A DNA stretch of 57,574 nt from an uncultured Pelagibacteraceae bacterium (GCA_902519325.1 CABYJU010000008.1:1-57574); one strand, 5' to 3'; shown: positions 17,240 to 26,998, numbered from the stretch's first letter. Numbers and translations are program-made. The notes: a model not told the origin generated them from the sequence alone.

Positions 17240-18313
17240 ATGTCAGAAAATCCAATAATATTAGGAATTGAGACCAGTTGTGACGAAACAGCTATATCAT
17301 TAATTCAAGACAATCAAAGTGGTATACCTAGAATTTTATCAAACATTATATCAAGTCAAATTGATGTTCATAAAGAGTTTGGCGGAGTAGTTCCGGAACT
17401 AGCAGCTAGATCTCATTCAGAAAAAATTAATTTGATTGCTGAAAAAGCTATAGCTGATAGCAAAATAAGTTTAGATAAAATTTCTGCCGTTGCCGCAACA
17501 GCTGGGCCTGGCCTTGTAGTTTGTCTTACTGTTGGATTAAATTTTGGTAAAGCTTTAGCGTCATCATTAGAAATCCCGTTTATAGGAGTAAATCATTTAG
17601 AAGGTCATGCTCTGAGCCCTAAGCTTCAGGAAAAAATAGAATACCCTTATCTCCTTTTACTTATATCAGGGGGACACAGTCAATTTTTAAGTGTTAATGG
17701 TTTAGGAAATTATAAAAGATTAGGAACAACTATTGATGATGCTTTAGGTGAAGCATACGATAAAACAGCAAAACTTTTAGGAATAGAATTTCCTGGTGGG
17801 CCAAAACTAGAAAAATTTGCAGAAAAAGGAGATCCAAATAAATTTAAACTTCCAAAACCAATAATTAACAAGGGTGGGTGCAATATGTCGTTTGCTGGAC
17901 TAAAGACAGCAATCTTAAGGATAACCAAAAGTATAAGTTGTGATCAAGAGAGATTTGACTTAGCTGCATGTTTTCAAAAAACTATAGAAGAAATTTTGTA
18001 TACAAAATCAGAAATAGCAATTGATGAATTTTGTAAAATTAATTCTATTAATCATAGTTCGTTTATTGTAGCTGGGGGTGTTGCTGCCAATAAAGGTATA
18101 AGGAAAAAATTAATTGAAATAAGTAAAAAAAAAAAATTTCACCCAATATTTCCTGACCTTAAATTATGTGGAGATAATGCCGCAATGATCGCAATGGTTG
18201 GGTTGGAAAAATTTAAAGTAAAAAATTTTGATAGTTTGGATTTAGCTGCAAGTCCAAGATTAGCCTTGGATAAGAATGCAAAATTTCTAAAAGGTGCAGG
18301 GGTTAAACTCTAG
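17240..18313 (+). CDS. tsaD: tRNA N6-adenosine threonylcarbamoyltransferase TsaD
   Basis: 357 residues. Transfers threonylcarbamoyl to A37 of ANN-decoding tRNAs, with TsaB/TsaE. The N-terminus LGIETSCDETA is diagnostic; His119 and His123 of GVNHLEGHAL bind the metal. The ASKHA-fold nucleotide segments LLLISGGHSQFL, GGPKLEKFAEKG and VAGGVAANKGIRKKL are present, as is LCGDNAAMIA near the C-terminus. The TAG stop shares its G with the GTG start of the next gene. hemC is divergent, a frequent arrangement in Alphaproteobacteria. Confidence 0.97.
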   Translation: MSENPIILGIETSCDETAISLIQDNQSGIPRILSNIISSQIDVHKEFGGVVPELAARSHSEKINLIAEKAIADSKISLDKISAVAATAGPGLVVCLTVGLNFGKALASSLEIPFIGVNHLEGHALSPKLQEKIEYPYLLLLISGGHSQFLSVNGLGNYKRLGTTIDDALGEAYDKTAKLLGIEFPGGPKLEKFAEKGDPNKFKLPKPIINKGGCNMSFAGLKTAILRITKSISCDQERFDLAACFQKTIEEILYTKSEIAIDEFCKINSINHSSFIVAGGVAANKGIRKKLIEISKKKKFHPIFPDLKLCGDNAAMIAMVGLEKFKVKNFDSLDLAASPRLALDKNAKFLKGAGVKL

Positions 18314-19218
18314 TGAATATTTTTAGAGAAAATAATTTTGACGATAATGATTTTCTCGTAGTTAGTTTTTTTACACAAAGTTATAAAAATAAAGCTCAGA
18401 GATTTGTAGAATCAGTTGAAAACTTTAAATTAAACTACAAAGTATTTGAGATACCAACAATACATTACTCTAAAAGTAATAAAGGATCATATGATATCAA
18501 TTATTGTATGCCTAAACTTATTTTAAAAGTTATAGAAAAATATAATGTACCAATTTTATTCCTTGATGTAGACATGGTAATCACTGAAAAACCTAAATTA
18601 ATTTTTGATATAAATAAAAAAAAAATTGATTTTGCTATTTATAATTGGTTTGATGATCCAGAAAATGATGGATACTTACCAATAAAATTGGATATTGATA
18701 CAAATAAAGGAAAAATCAGTAAAAAATTTTATATCAATAGTTTAGGAGTAAAACTTATAAACGACCCTAAAAAAGATGGACAACTTTTTTCAAGTGGTGG
18801 CGTAGCTTATTTTTCAAACAGATCAATATCAATCAGGCTGCTTAATGAATGGTTAGAAAATATTAAAAGCTATCCTAAAGCACCTGATGATCAATTACTA
18901 GACTACACATTCAATTACACAACTGGTGTAAAAAAAGATTTAAACGTAGAATGGTTGACTAAAAGTTACTGCAGAATTCATTGGTGGATTTTTGATAGAC
19001 CTGTTATCAATCATCCTTCAAATTTGTCTCATAGAGAAGACGATAATTTTTTTAAAATAACAGGTAAACAAAGGTTTAAAATTGAAAATACCAAAAAAAG
19101 ATTGACAGAAAGATACTCTAAAAATGAGTTAATAGATGTTGAAAATAAATCGGTCTATGAAGTAATTAAAGGTAAAATTCATTTAATTAAAAAATTTGAG
19201 GAAAGCATTTATATATAA
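18313..19218 (+). CDS. Putative nucleotide-sugar glycosyltransferase (GT-A-like, DxD)
   Basis: 301 residues, no signal peptide or membrane segment. VVSFFTQSYKNKAQRFVESV near the N-terminus and ILFLDVDMVI (Asp85-Val-Asp87) form a GT-A-like nucleotide-sugar site with a DxD metal motif. Later SSGGVAYFSNR and PDDQLLDYTFN resemble the acceptor side of nucleotide-diphospho-sugar transferase-type enzymes, with IHWWIFDRPVINHP further on. I cannot name donor or acceptor. The GTG start overlaps the tsaD stop (TAGTG). The convergent metallo-hydrolase lies 22 bp away; the two may act on surface glycans, which is inference. Confidence 0.65.
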   Translation: MNIFRENNFDDNDFLVVSFFTQSYKNKAQRFVESVENFKLNYKVFEIPTIHYSKSNKGSYDINYCMPKLILKVIEKYNVPILFLDVDMVITEKPKLIFDINKKKIDFAIYNWFDDPENDGYLPIKLDIDTNKGKISKKFYINSLGVKLINDPKKDGQLFSSGGVAYFSNRSISIRLLNEWLENIKSYPKAPDDQLLDYTFNYTTGVKKDLNVEWLTKSYCRIHWWIFDRPVINHPSNLSHREDDNFFKITGKQRFKIENTKKRLTERYSKNELIDVENKSVYEVIKGKIHLIKKFEESIYI

Positions 19219-19240
19219 AATTAATTTTATATGTAATTAA

Positions 19241-20575
19241 CTATAATCTTTTTTGTAAATTTTTTAAAATTTTATAGAAAGTTTTGTACTTTTCTAATTT
19301 TCCTCTTATGATTTCTGCAGTTTTAAATCTTAAAAAATCATTCCAGTAATTTGCTGAATTCAATTTATAATAATCAAAATAATCTTCTATTTCAGATTTA
19401 GATCTTGCTCCTCCATTATCACCATACTTCGCTACAAATGGATTAAAATCTGGATACAAACTATTTACATTTATAAGTTGAACCTTAGCAAAATTTCCAA
19501 TTAAAATATCATCAAATATATTGTTTTTTATTGAATACATTAATGAATTTCTTGGTGTTTCAAACTTAAGCCCTTCTTTTTTATCAGAAAATTTTAAGTT
19601 GAAATCTTTGTTTCCAATTCTAAAATTTATAAAACCAAATTTTTCCTTTACGTGATCAAATCTACTAAAGTATGTATTAATTTGTTTTTTATCCTCTTCA
19701 TCTAATTCGTCTGACCAATTATCTCCAAAAAATTTTGGGTCTTTTGGTTCATTGAAATTTTTAGGTGGATTAATTAATTGAAAATCATTTTTTTGAAAGT
19801 CCCAAATTATAAATGCTGGTAACAAATTTCCATGCTTATTATTAAATTTTTCTGAATGAGCCTCAATAGGCGTAACAAATTTATTCATTTTTACTGAATC
19901 TTTTCTTGTATAAGTATGTAGAGAGGAAAAGGGAATAGCATAATTACAATTCCATTTTTTCATGTGATATGCATATGTTATTCCACAAGATGGCTTTTGA
20001 GATGCTTGAGGTTCAATAAATTTTCCGTTTGAATCATAAAAATTTATCATGTCAGCATCACCCCAGTTAACAAGTTTTAACAAAAATTTATTTTTGTAAT
20101 TTTTTAAGATTTTTTTTATTTCTTTTGACCAGCCAAGCGCATTTCCATCATTTAAATTTAATATCACATTTTCTTTTAAAACTTCAAATATGGCTGTTGA
20201 GTCTTGGTTCCAATCTGCAAAAACCTTTATCCGAATATTATTTGATATAGAGAACCATTCGTTATTTTTTAACTCAATACATTTAAAATTTTTTGATAAT
20301 TCATTGTAAATTCTTTTTCCATAATGACTTGCTAATATAAAAGTCTTATCTTTAAAGAGTTCAAGAGAGTCTGGATCAATATGGTCTGGGTGACCATGAG
20401 ATAAGAAAACATATTTAGCTTTTAATATATTCTTATATTGAATATTGGGTATTTGATATTTATGACCCCAACTACCAAAATATGGATTCCCTAAAATCCA
20501 AGGATCTGTAGTAATAATTGGCTCTTTATCAAATAAAGTAATTGTAGCATTTCCTATTGTTTCAAAGCCAATCAT
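19241..20575 (-). CDS. Metallo-beta-lactamase-fold protein resembling the CMP-sialate hydroxylase (CMAH) hydrolase domain
   Basis: 444 residues. Residues 60-65 are HGHPDH (HxHxDH), preceded by TTDPWILGNPYF, so an MBL-fold dinuclear site is present. The order of motifs (SDPW-type strand, LSHGHPDHIDPDSLELF, then KENVILNLNDGNALGW and NYAIPFSSLHTYT) is reminiscent of the MBL region of CMP-N-acetylneuraminate hydroxylase-like proteins, but no N-terminal Rieske domain is present. A long C-terminal part (about residues 270-444) has no feature I recognise. No signal peptide. Neighbour is a putative glycosyltransferase, so a nucleotide-sugar or glycan substrate is a reasonable guess. MBL fold is sure; the CMAH link is tentative. 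Confidence 0.7.
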   Translation of the reverse strand: MIGFETIGNATITLFDKEPIITTDPWILGNPYFGSWGHKYQIPNIQYKNILKAKYVFLSHGHPDHIDPDSLELFKDKTFILASHYGKRIYNELSKNFKCIELKNNEWFSISNNIRIKVFADWNQDSTAIFEVLKENVILNLNDGNALGWSKEIKKILKNYKNKFLLKLVNWGDADMINFYDSNGKFIEPQASQKPSCGITYAYHMKKWNCNYAIPFSSLHTYTRKDSVKMNKFVTPIEAHSEKFNNKHGNLLPAFIIWDFQKNDFQLINPPKNFNEPKDPKFFGDNWSDELDEEDKKQINTYFSRFDHVKEKFGFINFRIGNKDFNLKFSDKKEGLKFETPRNSLMYSIKNNIFDDILIGNFAKVQLINVNSLYPDFNPFVAKYGDNGGARSKSEIEDYFDYYKLNSANYWNDFLRFKTAEIIRGKLEKYKTFYKILKNLQKRL

Positions 20576-20625
20576 TTATATTTTTATATTATTATATTAT
20601 TGTTTAAAAATAACTATAAGAAGTA

Positions 20626-21039
20626 ATGAGATATTGGTTATTAAAATCAGAACCTAATGTTTGGTCAATAGATCAACAGTTAAAATTTGGTAAAAAAGGT
20701 GCAGATTGGGATGGAGTAAGAAATTATCAAGCTGCAAATAATTTAAAAAAAATGAAGAAGGGTGATCTTTGTTTTTTTTACCATTCAAACATCGGTAAAG
20801 AAATCGTTGGAATTGTTGAGGTAATTAAAACAGCATTTATCGACCCAACAGATAGGGAGAAGCGATTTGTAGCAGTAAAAGTTAAGTATAAAAGTAAACT
20901 AAAAACACCAGTTTCTCTTGAAAACATTAAAAAAAATAAAGATTTAAAAGATATTGCACTAATAAAACAAAGCAGACTATCTGTAATGCCAATCGACACT
21001 AAATGCTGGAAAATTATTTTGAAGATGAGTAGTATCTAA
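20626..21039 (+). CDS. EVE domain protein (PUA-like)
   Basis: 137 residues filling one EVE domain, a PUA-like fold that binds modified bases in DNA or RNA. The start YWLLKSEPNVWSIDQQ is the family signature. WDGVRNYQAANNLKKMKKGDLCFFYHSN follows with the conserved aromatic-cage tryptophan and tyrosine residues. IVGIVEVIKTAFIDPTD and the late SRLSVMPI complete the domain. It is 14 bp upstream of acs. Ligand in this organism unknown. Confidence 0.92.
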   Translation: MRYWLLKSEPNVWSIDQQLKFGKKGADWDGVRNYQAANNLKKMKKGDLCFFYHSNIGKEIVGIVEVIKTAFIDPTDREKRFVAVKVKYKSKLKTPVSLENIKKNKDLKDIALIKQSRLSVMPIDTKCWKIILKMSSI

Positions 21040-21053
21040 GAAATTTATAATTC

Positions 21054-23075
21054 ATGCCAAAAAAAAAAGTAAAAAAAAGAAAGAAAAAAATAATTTCAAA
21101 AAAAAAAACTAAAGCAAAATCATTATCACCAAATCAAGAAAAGGAACTTATATATAAGACAAAGAAAGACTGGATTAGTAAAGCTCTAGTAAATAAATCT
21201 CAGTACGAGAAAAAATATAAAGCTTCAATAAAGGATAATGATGGTTTCTGGAAAAAAGAAGGAAAAAGAATTAATTGGATAAAGCCATACACAAAAATTA
21301 AAGATGTTAAATATAGTAAGTCAGATGTTAAGATAAAATGGTTTTATGATGGTACTCTAAATGCATCAGCAAATTGTATTGATAGACATTTAAAAAAAAA
21401 TAAAGATAAAACTGCAATTATATGGGTAGGAGATGATCCAAAAGTTCAAAAGAAAATATCCTACAAAGAATTACACAAAGAAGTTTCTAAAGCTGCAAAT
21501 GGTCTTAAAGAATTAGGTGTTAAAAAAGGTGATAGAGTTACAATTTATCTAACAATGATACCTGAACTTGCATATACTATGTTAGCATGTGCAAGAATAG
21601 GAGCAGTCCATTCAATAATCTTTGGAGGATTTTCTCCAGATAGTATTTCTGGAAGAATAAACGACTGTGAATCTGATTATCTTATTACCGCAGATGAAGG
21701 TATAAGAGGTGGAAAAATAATACCTCTAAAATCAATTGCCGATGAGGCTTTAGTAAATTGTCCAAATGTAAAAAAATGTGTTGTTGTTAAAAGAACAGGC
21801 AATAGAATAAATTGGGACGAAAGAAGAGATGTTTGGTATCACGAGTTAACAAAAAAAGTTTCAAATAAATGTGAACCAGAGGAAATGAATGCAGAAGATC
21901 CTTTGTTTATTCTATATACATCAGGATCAACAGGTAAACCGAAAGGTGTCATGCATACAACTGGTGGATATATGGTATATGCATCAATGACACATCAATA
22001 TATTTTTAATTACAAACCTAAAGATATTTATTGGTGTACAGCTGATATTGGATGGGTAACAGGACATAGTTATATCATTTATGGGCCATTATCTAATGGA
22101 GCAACAACTATAATGTTTGAGGGAATTCCAACTTATCCTGATAGCTCAAGATGGTGGCAAATCATCGATAAGTATAAGGTAAATATTTTTTATACTGCTC
22201 CAACAGCAATTAGAGCTTTGATGAGAGAAGGTGATAAGCCTGTTAAAAAAACATCAAGAAAATCGTTGAAATTATTAGGAACTGTGGGTGAACCAATCAA
22301 TCCAGAAGCATGGGAATGGTACTATAAAACCGTTGGAGATTCTAATTGCCCTATTGTTGACACTTGGTGGCAAACGGAAACGGGAGGGATATTAATTAGT
22401 CCACAAACAGGTGCTATAAATTTAAAGCCAGGTTCGGCAACAAAACCTTTTTACGGAATTAGACCTGTAATAGTAAATAAAGATGGAAAAGTTTTAAAAG
22501 GAGAAGCTGAAGGTCGATTATGTATTGCACAATCTTGGCCAGGTCAGATGCGGACAGTTTATGGTGATCATCAAAGATTTATTGATACTTATTTTTCTCA
22601 ATTTGATGGAAAATATTTTACAGGAGATGGATGTAGAAGAGATAAAGATGGATACTATTGGATAACAGGAAGAGTGGATGATGTAATAATAGTATCGGGA
22701 CATAATCTAGGAACTGCAGAGATAGAAAGTGCCTTTGTAGCTCATCCAAAAGTTGCTGAGGCCGCTGTTGTTGGATATCCTCATGACATTAAAGGAAATG
22801 GCTTATATTGTTATGTAACTTTAAATGTGGGAGAAGAATCGACTTTAGATTTAGAGAGAGATTTAAAGCTTTGGGTTAGAAAACAAATTGGTCCAATAGC
22901 TACACCAGATTTAATACAATTCTCACCTGGGCTTCCAAAAACTAGATCGGGTAAGATTATGAGAAGAATTTTAAGAAAAATTGCAGCCAATGAACATGAT
23001 CAATTAGGTGATACAACTACTTTAGCTGATCCAAGTGTAGTAAAAAGTTTAGTTGAAAATAGAAAAAATACTTAA
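21054..23075 (+). CDS. acs: Acetyl-CoA synthetase with Lys-rich N-terminal extension
   Basis: 673 residues. Activates acetate to acetyl-CoA through acetyl-AMP. Core motifs: [19 protein letters not shown] (A3), [24 protein letters not shown] (A5), [23 protein letters not shown] (A7-A8) and [14 protein letters not shown] with Lys634, the conserved lysine acetylated in other Acs enzymes. The first ~24 residues are almost all Lys ([18 protein letters not shown]) and are not part of the usual enzyme; the standard protein begins around YKTKKDW. It converges with the hypothetical gene by 4 bp, and a Na+/solute symporter of a type linked to acetate uptake lies beyond it. Confidence 0.96.
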   Translation: MPKKKVKKRKKKIISKKKTKAKSLSPNQEKELIYKTKKDWISKALVNKSQYEKKYKASIKDNDGFWKKEGKRINWIKPYTKIKDVKYSKSDVKIKWFYDGTLNASANCIDRHLKKNKDKTAIIWVGDDPKVQKKISYKELHKEVSKAANGLKELGVKKGDRVTIYLTMIPELAYTMLACARIGAVHSIIFGGFSPDSISGRINDCESDYLITADEGIRGGKIIPLKSIADEALVNCPNVKKCVVVKRTGNRINWDERRDVWYHELTKKVSNKCEPEEMNAEDPLFILYTSGSTGKPKGVMHTTGGYMVYASMTHQYIFNYKPKDIYWCTADIGWVTGHSYIIYGPLSNGATTIMFEGIPTYPDSSRWWQIIDKYKVNIFYTAPTAIRALMREGDKPVKKTSRKSLKLLGTVGEPINPEAWEWYYKTVGDSNCPIVDTWWQTETGGILISPQTGAINLKPGSATKPFYGIRPVIVNKDGKVLKGEAEGRLCIAQSWPGQMRTVYGDHQRFIDTYFSQFDGKYFTGDGCRRDKDGYYWITGRVDDVIIVSGHNLGTAEIESAFVAHPKVAEAAVVGYPHDIKGNGLYCYVTLNVGEESTLDLERDLKLWVRKQIGPIATPDLIQFSPGLPKTRSGKIMRRILRKIAANEHDQLGDTTTLADPSVVKSLVENRKNT

Positions 23076-23701
23076 AAATTTATTAATTCAATAAATTCTT
23101 TCTTAACATTATCCCATTTTAAGATCATAGAATTCAAAACTATTTTTTTGTCTAAAGATTTTAATTCTTCAGCGATTGGAGACCATTCATATAAAGATAG
23201 TGCGCTGGTATTAAATGGTAATGACTCATGATATTCATTCCAATTAATCTTTTCATATCTTTCAAGAAAATTTTTTTTTGCTTTTTCATAAATTTCCTTT
23301 GGCATTTCGTTTTTCTGAAATTCATTATCCAAAATTTCAAAATAAATTTCATTTGCTTTTTCAGTATCATGTTGATTTCTGATATTTTTTAAAAAAGAGA
23401 TTGTATAAAAAGTTAAATCCTGTAATGCAGTTGAATAAATATTCCATTTAGCTTTATTAATAGATCCTAAAAATATCTCATCTTCAAACATCAATACATA
23501 TTTCGCTCCCATTCTTGTTTTAAGATATCCATATAGAGTAACTTGGCTTACCCATGCAGATTTTTTTTGAATGAATTCTTTTAAATCAGAATAATTTTCG
23601 ATTTTTTTTGTTTTTTTGAAATATTTTAAGAATGGAATGAAATATTCCTTTAAATACTCAAATTTCAAATCTTTGAGCTTTAACTTGTATTTAATGCCCA
23701 T
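23072..23701 (-). CDS. Conserved hypothetical protein beside acs and the symporter
   Basis: 209 residues, soluble, not recognised. It is Lys/Glu/Tyr-rich and predicted mostly helical. The C-terminal half has [19 protein letters not shown], and the middle has [15 protein letters not shown], which reads like two strands. No catalytic motif or signal peptide is evident. It overlaps the end of acs by 4 bp (convergent) and is divergent from the symporter operon with 111 bp between. The position suggests a link to acetate or organic-acid uptake, but this is only context. Confidence 0.7.
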   Translation of the reverse strand: MGIKYKLKLKDLKFEYLKEYFIPFLKYFKKTKKIENYSDLKEFIQKKSAWVSQVTLYGYLKTRMGAKYVLMFEDEIFLGSINKAKWNIYSTALQDLTFYTISFLKNIRNQHDTEKANEIYFEILDNEFQKNEMPKEIYEKAKKNFLERYEKINWNEYHESLPFNTSALSLYEWSPIAEELKSLDKKIVLNSMILKWDNVKKEFIELINF

Positions 23702-23796
23702 TTAGAACCGATATTACTACTTTTACTATAAATATATGCCATTTTTTACCCTTTAATTATTACTTTAAATGAGTATGAATTATATCTTTAACCTAT

Positions 23797-23804
23797 AGGG
23801 AGGA
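23797..23804 (+). promoter_or_regulatory. Strong Shine-Dalgarno for the symporter small subunit
   Basis: AGGGAGGA, 8 nt before ATG 23813, is a near-perfect anti-SD match in a genome where most starts here show none. A second strong site, AAGGAGGA at 24056-24063, lies 6 nt before the symporter start at 24070. The 111-bp gap 23702-23812 should also hold the promoter, but no sigma70 motif stands out from the AT background. Confidence 0.85.
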
Positions 23805-23812
23805 TTAAAATA

Positions 23813-24070
23813 ATGTCAAACAAAGAAAAGCACTGGGAAAAAACCAAAGGATTAATGATAATTACATTAATTATTTGGTTTGTTTTCGGTTATCTGATCT
23901 TCATGTTTGGTTCTGACCTAAACACTTCAAGTTTTATGGGATATCCATTAGCGTATTACATGTGTGCGCAAGGTTCCATCATTGCATTTGTGGTCCTAAT
24001 TTTTTGGTTTGCAAATAGACAAGAAAAAATTGATGAAGAGTTTGGTTTTACCGAAAAGGAGGATGATTAA
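23813..24070 (+). CDS. Na+/solute symporter small subunit (DUF4212)
   Basis: 85 residues with two hydrophobic segments at about 13-32 and 44-65. The pattern KHWEKTKGLMIITLIIWFVF at the N-terminus, FGSDLN, and PLAYYMCAQGSIIAFVVLIFWFANR is the DUF4212 small-subunit signature. It pairs with the large symporter downstream; the TAA stop overlaps its ATG (TAATG). Likely needed for assembly or activity of the transporter. Confidence 0.92.
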   Translation: MSNKEKHWEKTKGLMIITLIIWFVFGYLIFMFGSDLNTSSFMGYPLAYYMCAQGSIIAFVVLIFWFANRQEKIDEEFGFTEKEDD

Positions 24071-25908
24071 TGTTTAAAGGCAATTTTATTGACAACCTAC
24101 CAAAAATTTACGGAACATATACTGGGGGCTTCATTGTATTCATCATATTGATGGCGATAGCGGAGCAAGCAGGTATGACCGCTAAAACAATTGGTATTTT
24201 GTTTGTCGCCTTTACAGTTTGTATATATGCCTTGATTGGGTATTTATCTAGAACTGTTCAGGTTGATGCTTATTATGTTGCTGGAAGACAGGTACCAACA
24301 GTATTTAACGGAATGGCAACTGCAGCTGACTGGATGTCAGGTGCATCATTCGTTGCAATGGCTGGTGGTATTTACTTTGGTGGTTATACTTATATGGCTT
24401 TCTTAGTCGGATGGACTGGGGGATACGTTTTAGTATCATCACTTTTAGCACCATACTTAAGAAAATTTGGATGTTATACTGTGCCAGATTTCATTGGAAC
24501 AAGATACGGCGGAAACTTTGCAAGATTCTGTGCTGTAGTTGTTTTAACATTGGCGTCTTTCACTTATGTAACAGCTCAAATTAACGCAACAGGAACAATC
24601 GCATCAAGAGCACTAAGCATTCCATTTGAATTAGGAGTTTGGGTTGGACTAGTAAGTATTTTACTTTGTTCAATGCTAGGCGGAATGAGAGCAGTAACTT
24701 GGACACAGGTTGCTCAATACATAGTATTGATTATTGCTTATCTAATTCCAGTATTTTGGATTAGTAACAAATCAGGATTTGGTTTCTTTCCACACTTTAT
24801 GTTAGGTGAGGAAGTAGCTAGATTAGGTGCACTTGAATCGCAATTTGGATTAGTTAAAAATGCTGCTGCAGATATTAAAGCTGCAGGTGTACCAGGTGGT
24901 CTAAAATCTATCGCTGTGTCACACGCAGGTGTGCCAGAAGGTGGAATGGCTGCATGGAAATTTATTTCATTAGCACTATGTATGATGGTAGGAACAGCTT
25001 CTTTACCTCACATTTTAATGAGATACTTCACTACTCCAAGTGTTAAAGCTGCAAGAAAATCAGTGGCATGGTCACTATTCTTTATTGCATTGCTTTATAC
25101 TTCAGCGCCAATGCTTGCAACATTATCCAAAATCTCACTAATAGATCCAAACTTACCAACAGGTATTATTGGAAAACCAATTGCTGAAATTATGCAAATT
25201 GAGTGGGTAAATGCTTGGATTAATGTAAAACAAGCCTTCATAGCAGACTTTAACGGAGATGGTATTCTTCAGTTAAATGAATGGTTTATGAGAGGTGACG
25301 TGGTTGTACTAGCAACTCCTGAAGTTGCTGGATTACCATACGTAATCTCTGGACTAGTTGCTGCAGGAGGAATGGCTGCTGCGATGTCAACAGCTGATGG
25401 TCTAATTCTTGCTATCGCTAACGCTTTATCACATGATATTTATTACAAAATCATTGATCCAAAAGCGGATGTAAGAAAAAGATTGTTAGTTGCTAGAGCA
25501 CTTCTAATAGTTATTGGTGCCGCTGGAGCATATATTGCATCGATGAGGATCACTAGTATCCTTGGTGCAGTTGCTTGGGCATTTGACTTTGCAATGTCAG
25601 GATTGTTCTTCCCATTAATACTTGGTGTATGGTGGAAGAGAGCAACAAGACAAGGAGCAATCGCAGGTATGATAGCAGGTCTTGCATCAGGAACAGCTTA
25701 TCTAATTTATGTTTATCCTAAGTTTATGGGTAATGCGCCTTGGTTAGGTATTGACCATTTACGTTTCGGTATAATTGGAGCGTCGGTCTGTTTAGTTGTA
25801 ATGGTTGTAGTAAGTTTAATGACTGAAGAACCAGATAAAGCTACACAGCAAATGGTAGACGAAGTTCGTGTTCCATCAGGTAAGACAATACTTGGTAAGC
25901 AACACTAA
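24070..25908 (+). CDS. Sodium:solute symporter (VC_2705-type SSS family)
   Basis: 612 residues, about 13 transmembrane segments, sodium-coupled. TAADWMSGASFVAMAGGIYFGG is the family's Na+/substrate region. GRQVPTVFNGMAT and PYVISGLVAAGGMAAAMSTADGL are also SSS motifs. A soluble loop carries a canonical EF-hand-like sequence DFNGDGILQLNE (Asp393 to Glu404). With the DUF4212 partner this is the two-component VC_2705-type transporter, associated with acetate or other organic acids; adjacent acs is consistent with acetate, though the substrate is inferred. Strong SD sequence, GC-richer codons than neighbours and an intrinsic terminator suggest high expression. Confidence 0.93.
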   Translation: MFKGNFIDNLPKIYGTYTGGFIVFIILMAIAEQAGMTAKTIGILFVAFTVCIYALIGYLSRTVQVDAYYVAGRQVPTVFNGMATAADWMSGASFVAMAGGIYFGGYTYMAFLVGWTGGYVLVSSLLAPYLRKFGCYTVPDFIGTRYGGNFARFCAVVVLTLASFTYVTAQINATGTIASRALSIPFELGVWVGLVSILLCSMLGGMRAVTWTQVAQYIVLIIAYLIPVFWISNKSGFGFFPHFMLGEEVARLGALESQFGLVKNAAADIKAAGVPGGLKSIAVSHAGVPEGGMAAWKFISLALCMMVGTASLPHILMRYFTTPSVKAARKSVAWSLFFIALLYTSAPMLATLSKISLIDPNLPTGIIGKPIAEIMQIEWVNAWINVKQAFIADFNGDGILQLNEWFMRGDVVVLATPEVAGLPYVISGLVAAGGMAAAMSTADGLILAIANALSHDIYYKIIDPKADVRKRLLVARALLIVIGAAGAYIASMRITSILGAVAWAFDFAMSGLFFPLILGVWWKRATRQGAIAGMIAGLASGTAYLIYVYPKFMGNAPWLGIDHLRFGIIGASVCLVVMVVVSLMTEEPDKATQQMVDEVRVPSGKTILGKQH

Positions 25909-25920
25909 ATTAAACTTTTT

Positions 25921-25947
25921 GGGGGCGGTATCCGCCCCCATTTTTTT
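25921..25947 (+). terminator. Rho-independent terminator of the symporter operon
   Basis: GGGGGCGG at 25921-25928 pairs with CCGCCCCC at 25932-25939 around a 3-nt TAT loop, followed by ATTTTTTT. It begins 12 bp after the symporter stop. An 8-bp all-GC stem is exceptional in this very AT-rich window and is the clearest intrinsic terminator I find. Confidence 0.95.
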
Positions 25948-25954
25948 CAGATAA

Positions 25955-26290
25955 ATGCCTTTATATATTTTAGTTATAGACTACATTTTAGGTATCATTA
26001 TGTGGACTTTAATTGGAAGATCTGCAATGAATATTTTTCAAAAAGAAGATTCTGAATTCTTTTTTATGAAAGTATTTGTAAAATACACAAATCCAATTAT
26101 TAAAATTTTTAAATTCATAACTCCTAGTTTCATTATAGGACCATTAGTTCCACTTTATGTAGCGTGGTTTTTTTATATGTTTAGATTTTATTTAATGCCT
26201 TATTTAATGGGTTATTCTGTTATGGGAATGTTATCGTTTCCATTAGAAAGTGAAATAGCTGCGGAAATTTATAAAATATTTGGTAAATAA
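25955..26290 (+). CDS. Small membrane protein, YggT-like
   Basis: 111 residues with two to three hydrophobic segments (about 3-22, 60-82 and possibly 85-100). The order of a first helix, then FFMKVFVKYTNPIIKIFKFITPSFIIGPLVPLYVAW resembles a YggT-type unit, but the motif is weaker than in the yggT gene at 14198. It starts 8 bp past the terminator, so it may be read through or have its own promoter. Function unknown. Confidence 0.65.
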   Translation: MPLYILVIDYILGIIMWTLIGRSAMNIFQKEDSEFFFMKVFVKYTNPIIKIFKFITPSFIIGPLVPLYVAWFFYMFRFYLMPYLMGYSVMGMLSFPLESEIAAEIYKIFGK

Positions 26291-26337
26291 TAATTCAAAT
26301 ATATTCAAAAATTGATAGTACTAGTTTTTATTTATTA

Positions 26338-26997
26338 ATGAAAAATATACAAATTTCGCCTTCAATACTTTCTGCAGATTTTAGCCAATTAGGTGAGGAA
26401 ATTAAAAGATTAGAAGATGGTGGCGCTGACTTAATTCATGTAGATGTAATGGATGGACATTTTGTTCCCAATATTACAATTGGTCCCCCAGTGATAAAAA
26501 CACTCAGAAATTATACAAAATTACCTTTTGATGTACATTTAATGATCTCACCAGTTCATAAATATATAAAAAATTTTGCTGAAGCAGGATCTGATATAAT
26601 AACAATTCACCCTGAAGCAACCGACAATTTGATTGAATCGATTAAACTTATTAAACAATTAAAGAAAAAAGTAGGCATATCTTTAAATCCAAATACGGAA
26701 GTAAGTGTAATTGAAAAATTATTAAAAGAAATAGATTTAGTTTTAATTATGAGTGTTTATCCTGGTTTTGGTGGTCAAAAATTTATACCAGAAGTTATTG
26801 CTAAAATTAAAAAACTATATCAAATAAAAAAAGATAATAACTTAAAATTTGATATTGAAGTTGATGGTGGAATAAATTTCTCTAATTCAAAAGAGGTTAT
26901 ATCAGCAGGGGCAAATATATTAGTTTCTGGAACAACAATATTCAAAGAAAACAATGGTGATATAAAAAAAAATATAGAAACTCTAAAATCAATGTAA
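26338..26997 (+). CDS. rpe: Ribulose-phosphate 3-epimerase
   Basis: 219 residues, TIM barrel. Interconverts ribulose-5-phosphate and xylulose-5-phosphate. Motifs: ISPSILSADFSQLGEE, LIHVDVMDGHFVPNITIG (metal His34 and Asp36), PFDVHLMI, LIMSVYPGFGGQKFI and EVDGGINFSN with the second catalytic Asp, then SGTTIF. The gene order rpe, heparinase-like, purH is common in Alphaproteobacteria; the next start is 1 bp away. Confidence 0.97.
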   Translation: MKNIQISPSILSADFSQLGEEIKRLEDGGADLIHVDVMDGHFVPNITIGPPVIKTLRNYTKLPFDVHLMISPVHKYIKNFAEAGSDIITIHPEATDNLIESIKLIKQLKKKVGISLNPNTEVSVIEKLLKEIDLVLIMSVYPGFGGQKFIPEVIAKIKKLYQIKKDNNLKFDIEVDGGINFSNSKEVISAGANILVSGTTIFKENNGDIKKNIETLKSM

Positions 26998-26998
26998 G

